A stretch of DNA of 51,204 bases from Zygnema cylindricum (taxonomy: Eukaryota; Streptophyta; Zygnematophyceae; Zygnematales; Zygnemataceae), in contig JBBHKE010002781.1 of assembly GCA_037447655.1 (NCBI GenBank), positions 126,001-177,204 of the forward strand. The letters run 5' to 3'. Positions 21,467 to 33,289 of the stretch are shown in pieces. A program made the translations under genes and the position numbers. The first letter of the stretch is position 1, and each line of letters opens with the position of its first letter. The notes under the pieces are model-generated. The model ran no database searches and had not been told where the DNA came from. It saw only the letters and a list, made by a program, of their open reading frames with translations.

Positions 21467-21974
21467 GTTGGCGTCACGTACGATGTTCGTATATGGTACG
21501 CACTGTACTATCGCATTGTACATGGTAAAGACCATGACGATGCCAAGTGGATGGTTTAATTCGCGTTTCGTTCATGTAGGGGGTTTGTTTAAGCGTAAAA
21601 GTTTCACATTAATTTGAGCATTCGATCTCAATCTACTGGACGATATGAAAGAAAAGAATAGACTGAATATATCATATAGTATTAAATATTTTAATGTTAA
21701 ATCTAGAATACACATTAAACCATTAACATTATTCAACCATTATTCGTTTAAACAGAATACTATTGGTTTTTATTTGTTTTATATAAAGGTGTTTCATTTA
21801 TATTTTTTACGTTTTTTTTATCAATATATAAAATCACAAAAGAAGAAAACAAAAAAAAGACTAACAAAATAAATAACCACAAAACAACCTTGATCACATA
21901 ACAAAAACGCAAGAAACAAATGTAAACATAACAAAGATAATAATAAGAAAAAAAAACATCATATTTAACTAGGA

Positions 21975-22600
21975 TTCAACCAACTTAGTCCAACGACCCA
22001 AAAGGTTGGAACAACATCATTATCAGCTCGATGGCTGACTAACACTACAAAGACGTATTTTTTTTATATTTTTTGATAGTTAGAAAATGTTGATTACTTT
22101 AAGTAATTTTTTTGTTTTCGATCAAGCACCTTAATCGAAGACCCAGATGGTTGCATAAACATCATTATCAGCTCAATGGCTAACTAACATTATTTAATTT
22201 TCGTTGTTTATTATGGTAGATTGATTACTTTGAGTAGTTTGTTTTTGTTTTTTTTTTTTTGTGATCAACCAACTTAGTCCTAAGACTTAGAAGGTTGCAT
22301 AAACATCACTATCAGCTTGGAGGCTAACCAATTTTACAAACACTTATTTTCATTCATTATGTTTGTTTGTTAGATTACACTGTTACTTTGAATATTTTTT
22401 TTTGTTTTTTCCATCAACCAACTTAGTCAAAATACCAAGAAAGTTGTTGAACATCAATATCAGCTCAAAGGCTGACTAACACTACAAACATTGGTATATA
22501 TATATATATTTTGAATATAGCACAATACTTGACTACTTTGTTTCGTTGAAACTTGATTACTTTGTTTTTTTTATATGACCAATATTACAGAAATTGGTTT
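21975..22600. repeat. Tandem repeat, unit about 145 bp, four copies
   Basis: Each copy has CAACCAACTTAGTC, AGGTTG, AACATCATTATCAGCTC, a GGCTGACTAACA-type block and TTGATTACTTTG. Copies begin near 21976, 22118, 22264 and 22412. There is no coding signal. Confidence 0.75.
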
Positions 22601-22665
22601 TTTTTTTTTTTTTTTGAAATACAATACAAATACTTTGAATACTTTGTTCTGTCGATACTTTAATT

Positions 22666-22705
22666 ACATCATCATCATCATCATCATCATCTTCATCAGC
22701 ATCAG

Positions 22706-22760
<55 letters not shown>

Positions 22761-22834
22761 GTCATCGTCATCATCGTCATCATCATCATCATCATCATTA
22801 CATCATCATCATTATCATTATCATCATCATCATT

Positions 22835-22872
<38 letters not shown>

Positions 22873-23344
22873 GTCATCATCATCCTCAACATCATCATCG
22901 ACAACATCATCATCATCATCATCATCATCGTCATCATCATTACATCGTCATCATTACATCATCATCATCATCATCATCATCACCATCATCATCGTCATCA
23001 TCAACGTCAACATGATCATCGTCAACATGATCATCATCATCATCATCATCATTACATCGTCATCATCATCATCATCATCATTACATCATCATCATCATCA
23101 TCATTACATCATTATCATCATCATCATTACAACAACATCATCATCATCATCATCATCATTGTCATCATCATCTTCATCATCATCATCATTACATCATCAT
23201 CATCATCATTACATCACCGTGATACTTTGATTACATCATCATCATCATCGTCATCATCATTACATCATCATCATCATTACATCACCATCATCAACAACAT
23301 CATCATCATTACATCATCATCATCATCATCATCATCAACAACAA

Positions 23345-23386
<42 letters not shown>

Positions 23387-23390
23387 ACAT
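22666..23390. repeat. CAT trinucleotide microsatellite, about 720 bp
   Basis: A long CAT/ATC repeat with interruptions (CGT, AACAAC, TTACAT). The poly-His, poly-Ile and poly-Ser frames over it follow from the repeat and are not genes. Confidence 0.97.
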
Positions 23391-23599
23391 TTTATTTAAT
23401 AGATAACGCTTAAAGTAAACTATCACTACAACTTCCTACCAAAGGCTAATAAACTTATTTTCATAAACGTAGCTTAAAATAAAAATAGAAATAAATTTTC
23501 TTACCAATGTCTTCGATGTATAATGTCCCCTGGCCATCATTCCATGAGGGGTCGTATCCTTCTCCGTCACAAACTTAAAGGCTCTTTTTGAGGGGCATA

Positions 23600-24400
23600 T
23601 ACTCCAAGCATCACTTTCACCTTGTCCACTGAAGGAAACCAAAAGGACAAACGACCGTTTAAATATAACATGAACTTGTGAACATAGCAAACAACAGAAA
23701 CGTAGTGAACTTTAGATACACAATACATTGTTCATACAAACCATATAAATTGTGAACACTATATGCGACATAAATTTGTGTTTATTACATGCAATGGAAA
23801 CTTGTGAATATTCAAACATCACTCTTGCCTTGTCCCCTAAAGATCCGAAAGGAAAAACGACCATTTAAATACATAAAGTTGTGAACACACCATGCGGTAC
23901 AAATGATGTGATGTTTAGATGCTATACAACTTATAAACATAAAACAATAAACTTGAGTATACTGTTTATACCACAATATAAAATCGTGAACTTTGTGAAT
24001 ATTGCATACAATAGAAAATTGTGAATATTCGAGCATCACTATTGCTTTGTCGAAAGAGGGAAATCAAAAGGAAAAACAATCTTTTAACATATCAAATTGC
24101 AAATTTAAAATATCCGTCCGTGTCTCAAGGGGCGTATAATTTGTTTATACATATAATATGAACTAGTGAACACTACTACAATAAAAAACTTGTAAGCAAG
24201 AGATACAATACAACTTGCAAACACGAAACAAATATTTGTGTACTTTGTTTATACATCCATTGTAAACTTGTAAACCCTATATACGATATGAACTTGTGCA
24301 CGTTGAATACAACACAGTCATGCAAACAACCTCTGATGGCCATAAAAACAATCCAATAAAACTCATCCAAGAATGGAAAGAAGTATAACATGAATCTCAC
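23600..24400. repeat. Tandem repeat, unit about 212 bp, three or more copies
   Basis: The marker GCATCACT...TTGTC followed by AAAGGAAAAACGACC recurs near 23609, 23818 and 24034. GTGAACAC and ACTTGTGAAC blocks lie between the markers. Confidence 0.7.
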
Positions 24401-24856
24401 TATTCACGAGCATAACTGGAATTCACACAGTTACTCAGCTTTTGAACTCGACTTTATAAATTTTGTTTGATATAACTTTATGTGTTATTCACATTATTTG
24501 GGTATTGTACCCAATATTTGAGTGAATTATCGATGATAACAAAACTATAAACATATGAACAAAAGCCCTAAGTTGGTTAATCTAAAAAAATGGAAGCTCG
24601 ATATAAAACTACTTCGCTAGTAGAGCCATAATTGCACTAGAATGATCCAAATTTTACACTTGGTGAAAAATCCGAATATCTGATCCACCAACCCATATAA
24701 TCCACATCCGTGACTCATGAACATATTTTTTTGCAACCTTCAATCTAAAATACATACTATAAGTTGAACTCAAAAATAACCAATCAAAAAGAAAACATAA
24801 AATAAAACAATCTAGTACATGTAAAAATACAGAGAAAAAAAAAAACAACATTAGCA

Positions 24857-25542
24857 ACAGTCTGTTGGGTACTTGTGAGGGCGATATAACTTTTATGATA
24901 AATATAACATAAAAGCTATAACTAGTTGTTATGTTTAGCATAACATAATAGCCAGATATAGTTTTTATACGTAGTGGAATAGAATAGCTACATATAACAA
25001 CTGTCATAATAAATAAAATATAACAGTTATAACCAGCCCTTATTTAGTATAATATGACAGTTAGTTATAGCGGTTATAATTTATAAAGTATAACAGGTAG
25101 ATATAACTGCATATTTATCTACCTGTTATAATAAATATGATGTAACAATTCGATATAAGTGTTATAATTAGTGTAATAAAACAATTATAACTGGCTGTTA
25201 TAAATAATGTAATATAACAGTTAGATATAATCGTTATAATCAATAAATTAAAACAATTTTGACTAGTTGTTTAGCATAACATAACAGAACAATATAGTTA
25301 TTATAGTATAAAAATATAACAGGTAGATATAGCTGCATATTTATCTACCTGTTACAATAAATATGATATAACAGTTAGATATAACTGTTATAATTAGTAT
25401 AATGAAACATTTATAACTAGCTGTAATAAATAATGTAGTATTACAGTTAAATATAACCGTTATAATCAATGTATTAAAACAGTTATAACTAGTTGTTATA
25501 ATTAGTATAGTACAACAGTCTGTTGGGTACTTATGAGGGCGG
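24857..25542. repeat. Palindrome-rich TATAAC satellite flanked by a 27-bp direct repeat
   Basis: The flanks at about 24857-24883 and 25516-25542 both read CAGTCTGTTGGGTACTT, then GTGAGGGCG or ATGAGGGCG. Between them is a degenerate AT-rich array of AACAGTTATAACT-like palindromes. A clear internal period of 226 bp is marked by AACAGGTAGATATA at 25092 and 25318. Confidence 0.75.
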
Positions 25543-25858
25543 CCAAGGCACCAACTCTCACGGCTTACTTGGCAATAGCTTCCTTCTCACCCTCTTTTCA
25601 GAAAATAAACATCTACACTTCTCCCCTCCCTCTCCCTCTCCATCTCCCTCCCCCTCTCCTCTATTGAATATTCAAAATATTTAGAATTGATGAGGGGGAA
25701 AGGGAGGGAAGGAGGGAATGAGGGAAGGGGAGACGGAGGTAGTGGTTGACACTCGACAGAAAGAGAACCAAAATCGCGCTCCAATGACGAGACAATGGGA
25801 GATGTTGACAAGACAGTCTGTCTTAGAATTCGAAACGGGACACGCGGGGAACCTAGTA

Positions 25859-26361
25859 CTGTACACCGCGAATCGTAATTAGAGTAAATTACTCTAATTC
25901 GATCGCTCGAAATTTCGACTCTATCACATGAAATAGAGTAAATGATTATAATTTTTTCATTATTCTATTAAAGGTAAAGTTTAATTAGCGTTTTTAATTC
26001 TAATATATGTTCGTTTAAAATAGTGTGAGTACGGACGACCTCCGACCGTGCAAAATTGTACTTTATTAAGTAAAAAGTAAAAATAATGATTTAATACAGG
26101 CCGTTATCATGTAACTGCGTTTTAACAAACCGCGTAGTGCAAACGTCATAGTGACGATAAACTGTACATTTTGTCAAATCTGTACGAATACCTTTTTTAC
26201 AGTAGAGGATATTAGCGTGCCAAATTAGAGTACTAAAATAAATTAGAGTAAACTTTATAGTTGAAACAGCTCTATCACATAAATTAGTGTTCATTACTCT
26301 ATTTTTTTTTTAGTTTTTGTACTCTAATTTTTTCATTACTCTAATTACGATTCGCGGTGTA
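25859..26361. mobile_element. MITE, about 503 bp
   Basis: The ends are TACACCGCGAATCGTAATTA and TAATTACGATTCGCGGTGTA, a perfect 20-bp inversion. The interior has GATCGCTCGAAATTTCGACT and TTTAATTAGCG. It is the closest relative of 26557-27062 and lies in the opposite orientation to it. Confidence 0.85.
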
Positions 26362-26364
26362 CTG

Positions 26365-27682
26365 TTCAATACTGTATCTTGTGATTTTTTGCACGCGCGA
26401 GCACGCTGATTGGGTCCACACCTCGTTTTCTCCGCGCGACCGTATGTTTAGGGCTATTTTATTATTATTATTATTATTTTTATTATAAAATAATAGTCGC
26501 GGGCGACCCTGTGCTTTGCCCTTTGGTTGCCTAGGGCTTGCCGTTTTTTTAAACAGTACACCGCGGATCGTAATTAGAGTAATGAAAAAATTAGAGTAAA
26601 AAAAGAGAAAAAAATAATTAGAGTAATTTACTCTAATTTATGTGATAGAACTATTTCAGAAAGGAATTTACTCTAATTTATGCGGTTTACTCTAATTTGG
26701 CACGTTAATATCCTCTACTGTAAATAAGGTATTCGTACAGAATCTGACAAAACGTACAGTTTATCGTCACTATGACATTTTCACTACGCGGATTGTTAAA
26801 ACGCAGTTACATGATAATGGCTTGTATTAAATCATTATTTGTACTTTTTTTATTTATAAAAGTACAATTTTGCACGGACGGACATCATCCGTCCTCCACA
26901 CTATTTAAAACGAACATATATTAGAATTAAAAACGCTAATTAAACCTTACCTTAAATAGTATAATGAAAAAATTAGAATCATTTACTCTATTTGATGTGA
27001 TAGAGTCGAAATTTCGAGCGATCGAATTAGAGTAATTTACTCTAATTACGATTCGCGGTGTAAATTTCACGACGGCGTACGATTTTCAATATTTTGTACG
27101 CATACATATATTAATGTATATAATCGTACAACGAATATTCCATTTTTGCTGTTCCCAAATTAGCATAAACGCCGAAATTAGAATACACCTTTTAAAAAAA
27201 AATAAAAAAAAATCTTAATTAGCGTCAATGACGGTATATTTAGTTCCACACTATTTAAGCTTTGACACTAATAACGATGCGTGGTGTACTGTACCTGCGG
27301 AATGAACAGCCGAAATTATTTTCCCATCAACACAAAATGAATCAATATCCATATCGTCGTACTAGATTTGTCCTTGGATTTAAAAATCTCAGCCGTACAA
27401 AAATCGTAGCCTCAAGAAGTTTGACGGTCGACAAAATATCTATCAACGAACCGACAAAATCTATCGCAAATCTGTTGCATTTTAAATGATATTGTTTAAA
27501 AACGACAAGCCCTTGGCAATCAAAGGGCAAAGCACCGTGTCGCCCGCAACTATTATTTTATAATAAAACAAAAAAAGAGAAATAAAATAACCCTAAACAT
27601 ACGGTCGCGCAGAGAAAACGAGGTGTGGACCCAATCAGCATGCTCGCGCGTGCGAAAAATCACAAGATACAGTGTGGTTCCA
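26365..27682. repeat. Inverted-repeat pair with arms of about 185 bp
   Basis: The left arm, 26365-26550, and the right arm, about 27495-27682, are inverted and near-identical over blocks such as GATTGGGTCCACACCTCG and CGACCGTATGTTTAGGG. They enclose a MITE (26557-27062) and a partial MITE. This could be a long-TIR non-autonomous element later hit by MITEs, or two inverted copies of one repeat. No terminal duplication was identified. Confidence 0.7.
26557..27062. mobile_element. MITE, inverted sister of 25859-26361
   Basis: The ends are TACACCGCGGATCGTAATTA and TAATTACGATTCGCGGTGTA. The interior reads as the reverse complement of the copy at 25859-26361. Confidence 0.85.
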
Positions 27683-27752
27683 TGTAACTGTAACTTAGTC
27701 TTGCTACTTTGTTTTTTAGAAGATTCTCCGTGGTAATTTTCAAAGTGTTCTT
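27668..27752. repeat. Repeat preserving the empty site of the Harbinger-like element
   Basis: It matches 17118-17148 joined to 17878-17930 (CAGTGTGGTTCCATG, GTAACTTAGTCTTGCTACTT, AGATTCTCCGTGGTAATTTT). A single TTA at 27695-27697 replaces the 726-bp insertion. Confidence 0.85.
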
Positions 27753-28036
27753 ATTTTCGAAAACGAAATCATTATTTAATGGGAATTGATCATCGCACTG
27801 ACTATTTTCAGTATTTCACTATTTTGGTCAAGCGCAGTCACCTACGTTATCTTGTCAAAGATTGTACATTTTAAGTACACATTAGTACAAGTTAAGTATT
27901 GTTGAGTTTAGATTTGGCGGTCAATCCGTTGAACAACTTATCGTAACAAGCGACAATTGTTGAAGTCTACAAATGTATGTTGCATTCTGTCCACTTTTTG
28001 TGACATCGAAAAATGATTGAATCTAATGGTCCGGGG
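27753..28036. other. Unrecognised AT-rich DNA
   Basis: I see no gene, repeat match or regulatory motif here. Confidence 0.3.
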
Positions 28037-28673
28037 AGTACACCGTGAAACGCTATTGGCGCTAAAAAACAATTAGGGTATAAAAATAATTAGTGTTATC
28101 TGCACTATTTTGGGTTAAGGCCCTGACGCGAACAAAAATTAACCTTAATTTGGGTACATTTTTCTAGTGTTGTGTATCGGTAAAAAAATTATCGCGATAA
28201 CACCGATACCGATAGTTATCGGTTATCGAACGGTCAGCGGTCCTGATATATTTGTACTTTTTGTACTTTCAGTCCGGAGTGCTTTCTGTCAGGTAAACTG
28301 AACGGTAAATTTACGAGAAATATAGAATTTTTACGGGAAATGTACGGAATTTGACGAAAAATACGTTGCACTTTGTAGTAATTTTTTGGCGGTTAACTGA
28401 ACATAAATTTTACGAGAACGTACGGAATTGTACCGATAAACTGATTATCATGGAACGGTAAAATGACTGTGAACACAAAGTACAACGAATGCAAAATAAC
28501 ATTATGCGCGCCGCTGGAATTGAACGGACGACATTAAATGAGAAAGTACGAGCGGACGATCAGCGTGAGCGCCGGCATCTCCGAATGGCATTTTTGGCGG
28601 CTTTTGCCAAAAAAGCCCACGGATTGACATGTGGCATGTTTCCAGTGGATCCCAAAAAATAAAGGGACAAAGC

Positions 28674-29645
28674 TGTAACAGGATCGACTACCTCTCAGAA
28701 AATCCCATTACTACAAACAATCCAAACAAGACATTCCACTTATTGGAAAATACACATCCACATTGGACCACACTCACATAACGATAAACTTTAAATTAGA
28801 AGAAGCTACTGTCCACATAACATTAGCTTGGTCTCTTGCCGTCGTGACTCAACCCTTCTTATTAAAGTGTTGTCCACTACTCTCCACTCTTAATAATTCT
28901 ATCTCTTAACTACTAAAAAACTATTTAGTTAGCAAGAGATTTCAATGCAAAAATGCATTTTCTCCAATTTGGTATTAATCGCTCAAGACCAAGATCAGCC
29001 GAAATTTCCACAAACTTTTCCAAAGGAAAAGATGTATACTCTCCTCTTACACATCACTATTTATCCATCATCGCCCTAGACTAGCCAGGCCAGAGTCAAC
29101 GCTCCGTTTTAACAGGCTTTTACCTGGGCCAATCATTGATCAGCAAGGACTCAGACTGAAAAATGCAAAAACGTGCGAAATCTCTTACTAACTACTTAGC
29201 ACTTAACTAACCAATCAAACGTTACGTTTCACTACGTAACATTTACGTGCAAAAGTGCGCGCCAAACGAAACGCGACTTCGCACGATCGTGCATAACAAA
29301 TTTCGCACGCGAAACTTCCTATGAAATTCCCTTAAGTGAAAGTGACGTTTCGTACTAAAATTTGTACGAAACAAACCACCGTGCATACTAAACGTTTCAT
29401 TAGAACTTTATGAAACGTACACGAGTAATTTCGGTACTAATTTGACCCTTAACCCGTTTTTTCAATGATACCCACTTGTTATTTAGACCCCACACTGTCA
29501 CCTAAATACACCCATCGTTGTAACTTTTAAAATATAACTCCAAATAGTGTGATTCTTTCGCGGACGTCTACCAAATTTAGTACTCTATAGTCATAACACC
29601 TAAATACCCATTTATAAAAAAGTTCGATCCGCTATTACTGTTACA
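28674..29645 (-). repeat. 3' LTR of the gypsy element
   Basis: It begins TGTAACAGGATC and ends CTATTACTGTTACA on the plus strand. It is preceded by the duplication AAAGC. It matches 36268-37235 along its length with scattered substitutions. Confidence 0.95.
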
Positions 29646-29658
29646 TCATCCCCTTCTT
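29646..29658 (-). other. Polypurine tract
   Basis: On the coding strand AAGAAGGGGATGA lies directly before the 3' LTR, the normal place for the plus-strand primer. Confidence 0.75.
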
Positions 29659-29694
29659 ATTTTTAACTGATCTTAGTTAAAACACCTTTAATTC

Positions 29695-32600
29695 TCAAGA
29701 CGGGACTCCTGTATTATTATCCCTCCAATACCTCTGTAAAAACTCAGAATATTTATCCTCTAAAGTCAACTCATCCTCAGGTCTTCCTAGATAATGCACT
29801 TGCCAGAATATAGTATCGCCGACCTTGAACCGTTGACCAACCCAATCTATTACGCATCTGTGGACTTCAAGTTCTATAACTATTGAGGGATCCAATTTTA
29901 ATTCTCCTTCAGTTTGTCGAAGATTCGCTGGTTTCAATTGGCTGATGTGTATCACTGGATGAATTTTTGTTGAAGGCGGAAAGTCCAATTTGGCAGCAAC
30001 TGACGATATCATCTCGATTACTTTAAATGGTCCAATGACTTAGGAGTAAATTTCCCCGTAGGATCTGATTGTCCCTCGATCTTGCACCTATAATGAGTTG
30101 TAGAAAGCCAAACCTTGTCACATGTGCGTAACACCCAATCACCCCGTTTGCGGTTAGCATTAAATTCTTGCCTCCTTTGTGCCTCCACTAATGCATCACG
30201 GACAGTTTTCCAAAGTGTTTGAACGTATTCCCAAAACTCTGTTCCATAACCTCTATTCTCCTGAATGACCCTTGTTATTAAGTCTAATGCTTCTCTAGGT
30301 TGATATCCGTATGCAAATTTGAATGGTGAGAATCCTTTACTAGCATGTTTACATGAATTGTATGCAAATTCCATTAATGGCAGTTTAGATTCCCATGTGT
30401 TTTAAATTCCACTAAAAACAGTCCTAAGCATTTCCTCTAGTGTACGGTTCATCCTTTCTGTTTGTCCATATGTCTAAGGATGATAAGCGGTACTCATTTT
30501 CAATTCAGAGCCAAAATTTTGTTGTAATTCTTTCCAAAAAGCATATGTAAATTTAGAATCTCTATCACTGACTATAGATAGAGGGACTCCATGATGTTTG
30601 ACCACGTTGTCAAAATATAACTTTGCAATATATACAACTGAATGAGTGGTTTTGCAAGGGATATAGATTGCCATTTTAGTGAACCTATCGACTACGACCA
30701 TGATATTGTCATTCCTTTTAGATATAGCACGCAACGTGATAATAAAACCCATACTGACAGATTCCCACGGTCTTTCGGGGATATCCGAAGGTTTTAAGAG
30801 ACCTTTAGGTTTTTGGGTACTAGGTTTACTCTGTTGATAAGGGACACAACTTTCCACGTGTTTTGACACCTCCTTTGCCATCCCAGGCCAAAATAATCTA
30901 CTTTGTAATTGACTAAAAGTTTTATCTCGACCTAGATGTCCTAAATGCTCATGAGCTTCCCATAAAGTTTGTTTTCTTAAGTCTCCCACTTCAGGAATGC
31001 ATAATCTATCCCCAATTTGCAAATACAGTAAACCATCCTCTAGTCTAAAGTTTTTGACATGCCTCTCATTCAATGGGTCAGAATTTCCTCCCGAAATATT
31101 CTTGCAAATCACAGCAAAATAAGGATCTTTAATATAACCATTTCTAACAGTATCTAAAAACAATTCATCCTGAACCATAACACTTATTTCAAAACATCTA
31201 GTTAAAGGATTTGCGACTACATTTGTCCTCACAATAATATGTTTGACATTAAATTTGAAATATGCTAATTTCTGCATCCACCTAACCTGTCTGCCAGTCA
31301 TAATCTGTGCATCACTTAATCTCTGTAAATAAGAGAGTGCTTTATTATCACAGTGAACTGTAAATTCTTTATTATGCAAATAACAACGCCATTTCACCAA
31401 TACATGTACAATTGCAAGTAAATCATTTTCCTGTGCTGTATAGTTCTTTTCAACATCATTGAATTTTTTGGACTCAAAAGCAATAGGATAAAAGTGTTTG
31501 CCGACTTTTTGACTTATGACTGCACGTAGACCTTTATCAGATGCATCTGTAGTGATCAGAACTTCAAATTCCCTAGCAGGGTCAGAATACACCAGTGTAG
31601 GGGCAAAGGTCAACTTCCCTTTTAGTTCCTTGAATGCTCCCTCCTGATCAGCTCCCCACACAAACGTCTCCTTCTCCCGAAGTAAATCCGTCAAAAGTGC
31701 GGCGATCATACTGAAGTTCCTAATAAATCTCCTGTAATAAGTGGCTAATCCCAAAAACGATCTAACTTTTGTGACATTAGTAGATTGTTTCCAATTTTGG
31801 AATGCTAAAATTTTGGATGGATGTGTTTTAACACCTTCCCCACTAACTATGTGTCCCAAAAATAATTGTTCCCTTTGAAGAAAGTTGGATTTTGACAATT
31901 TTCCATATAATTTTCTTTCTCTTAACCTTTCCAACACTCTTCTTAAATGAGTTACATGTTGTTCTTTAGATTCACTTTAAACTAAAATATCATCTATAAA
32001 CACTTGGACAAACTCATCTATGTAATCTAAAAAGGTTTGGTTCATTAATCTTTGGTAAGTAGGCGGTGCATTCGTTAAGCCGAATGGCATCACTATCCAT
32101 TCGAAATGACCCACCCTAGTCCTGAAAGCAGTTTTATCAACATCTTCAATTCTAATTGGCACTTGATTAAAGCCACTACGCAAGTCAATTAACGAAAATA
32201 CTTTAGCACCTTTTCAACGATCTATCAAATCATAAATTAAAGGTAACGGATACTTATCCTTCACCGTAATCTTGTTCAGACTACGATAATCGACACACAT
32301 TCTCAACGTTCCGTCCTTATTTTTGACGAAGAGAACTGGTGCTCCGTACGGTGATTTGCTGGGCTGAATATGTTCTTTTTCTAGGAGTTCCTTGATCTGT
32401 TTCTTTAATTCCTCCTGCTCAAAAAAGCTGTGCTTATAAATTCCTGTAACATGAGGGTTGCATCCAGGTTCAAGGTTAAGAACATGTTCCACATCTCGGG
32501 AAGGTGGCCTTTCTGAGGGTAAATCACTTGGAAAAACATCTTGAAATTCAAAAATCAAATATTTAACAGCAACATTAGATGTATTAATGTCAGTTACAAA

Positions 32601-33215
32601 ATCAGATTTTAGTTTTTCGAGAGTTTTAATGGTGTCTGATTTAGGGATGACATCAATGCTAGTGTTTTATCCCCTCCTTTCATCAGTAACTGCCTCAGTT
32701 ACTAATAACAAGAAATCATGATTTGTTTTATCTTTTAAGTGCTTTTTAAGTTGTTTAGCAGATATCAAACCTTCCACTCCCAATCTGGCTATGTTATTTA
32801 TATTATTACTATGCAATTTTTTAGGAGATAATGCTTGCAAAACCTTCCAACTGTTTTCAGACTTCACTTTCAAGGTGTTAATTTCCCAATTAAATTGAGG
32901 ATTGTGTTCAGTTAACCAAGGCTTTCCCAGAATTAGTTCTTCACTTCTCAAATTCATTATTTCACACACAACTTTAATTTTATGACCTTGGATATCAACT
33001 TCTATCGTGTCAGTTTGTAAGTCTAATGTGGACTTATTACCATTTGCCATTTGAACATGTAAAGGTTTTTCCCTTATGACAGTAGGAATTTTATTTTCCT
33101 CTACAAATCTATGTGAAAAAAAATTATGTGTGGCACCTGAATCAACCATTACTCTCAACGGTTTTCCTTCCACTAATGACTCGAATCTAATCAAACTATG
33201 TTTGGGTGTCATCAT
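29695..33215 (-). pseudogene. Degenerate gypsy pol: protease, RT, RNase H, integrase, chromodomain
   Basis: The protease has VMVDSGATHNFF (about 33125). RT blocks are [48 protein letters not shown] and FIDDILV. RNase H has the LITTDASD block. The integrase zinc region (HEHLGHL, then CVPYQQSK) has lost one Cys of the usual CxxC. The first DDE aspartate is replaced (SMGFI where SMDFI is usual), while VSDRDSKF remains. The C-terminal stretch with WQVHYLGRPEDE is chromodomain-like. Stops at 32667, 32214, 31977, 30474 and near 30406, and a frameshift near 30040, break the frame. It is clearly non-functional. Confidence 0.93.
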
Positions 33216-33289
33216 TAGTTAAATATCCTAACATAGGTCAGTTGTTGAGAATTTAATCAGAAGGATTCTTTAAACTATGCAGTGTAGTG

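Noticed and set aside
22575-23230. Long open frames rich in Ile, His and Ser
   Set aside because: They lie on the CAT microsatellite, and any frame through it is open and repetitive. There is no start context, splice site or non-repeat domain.
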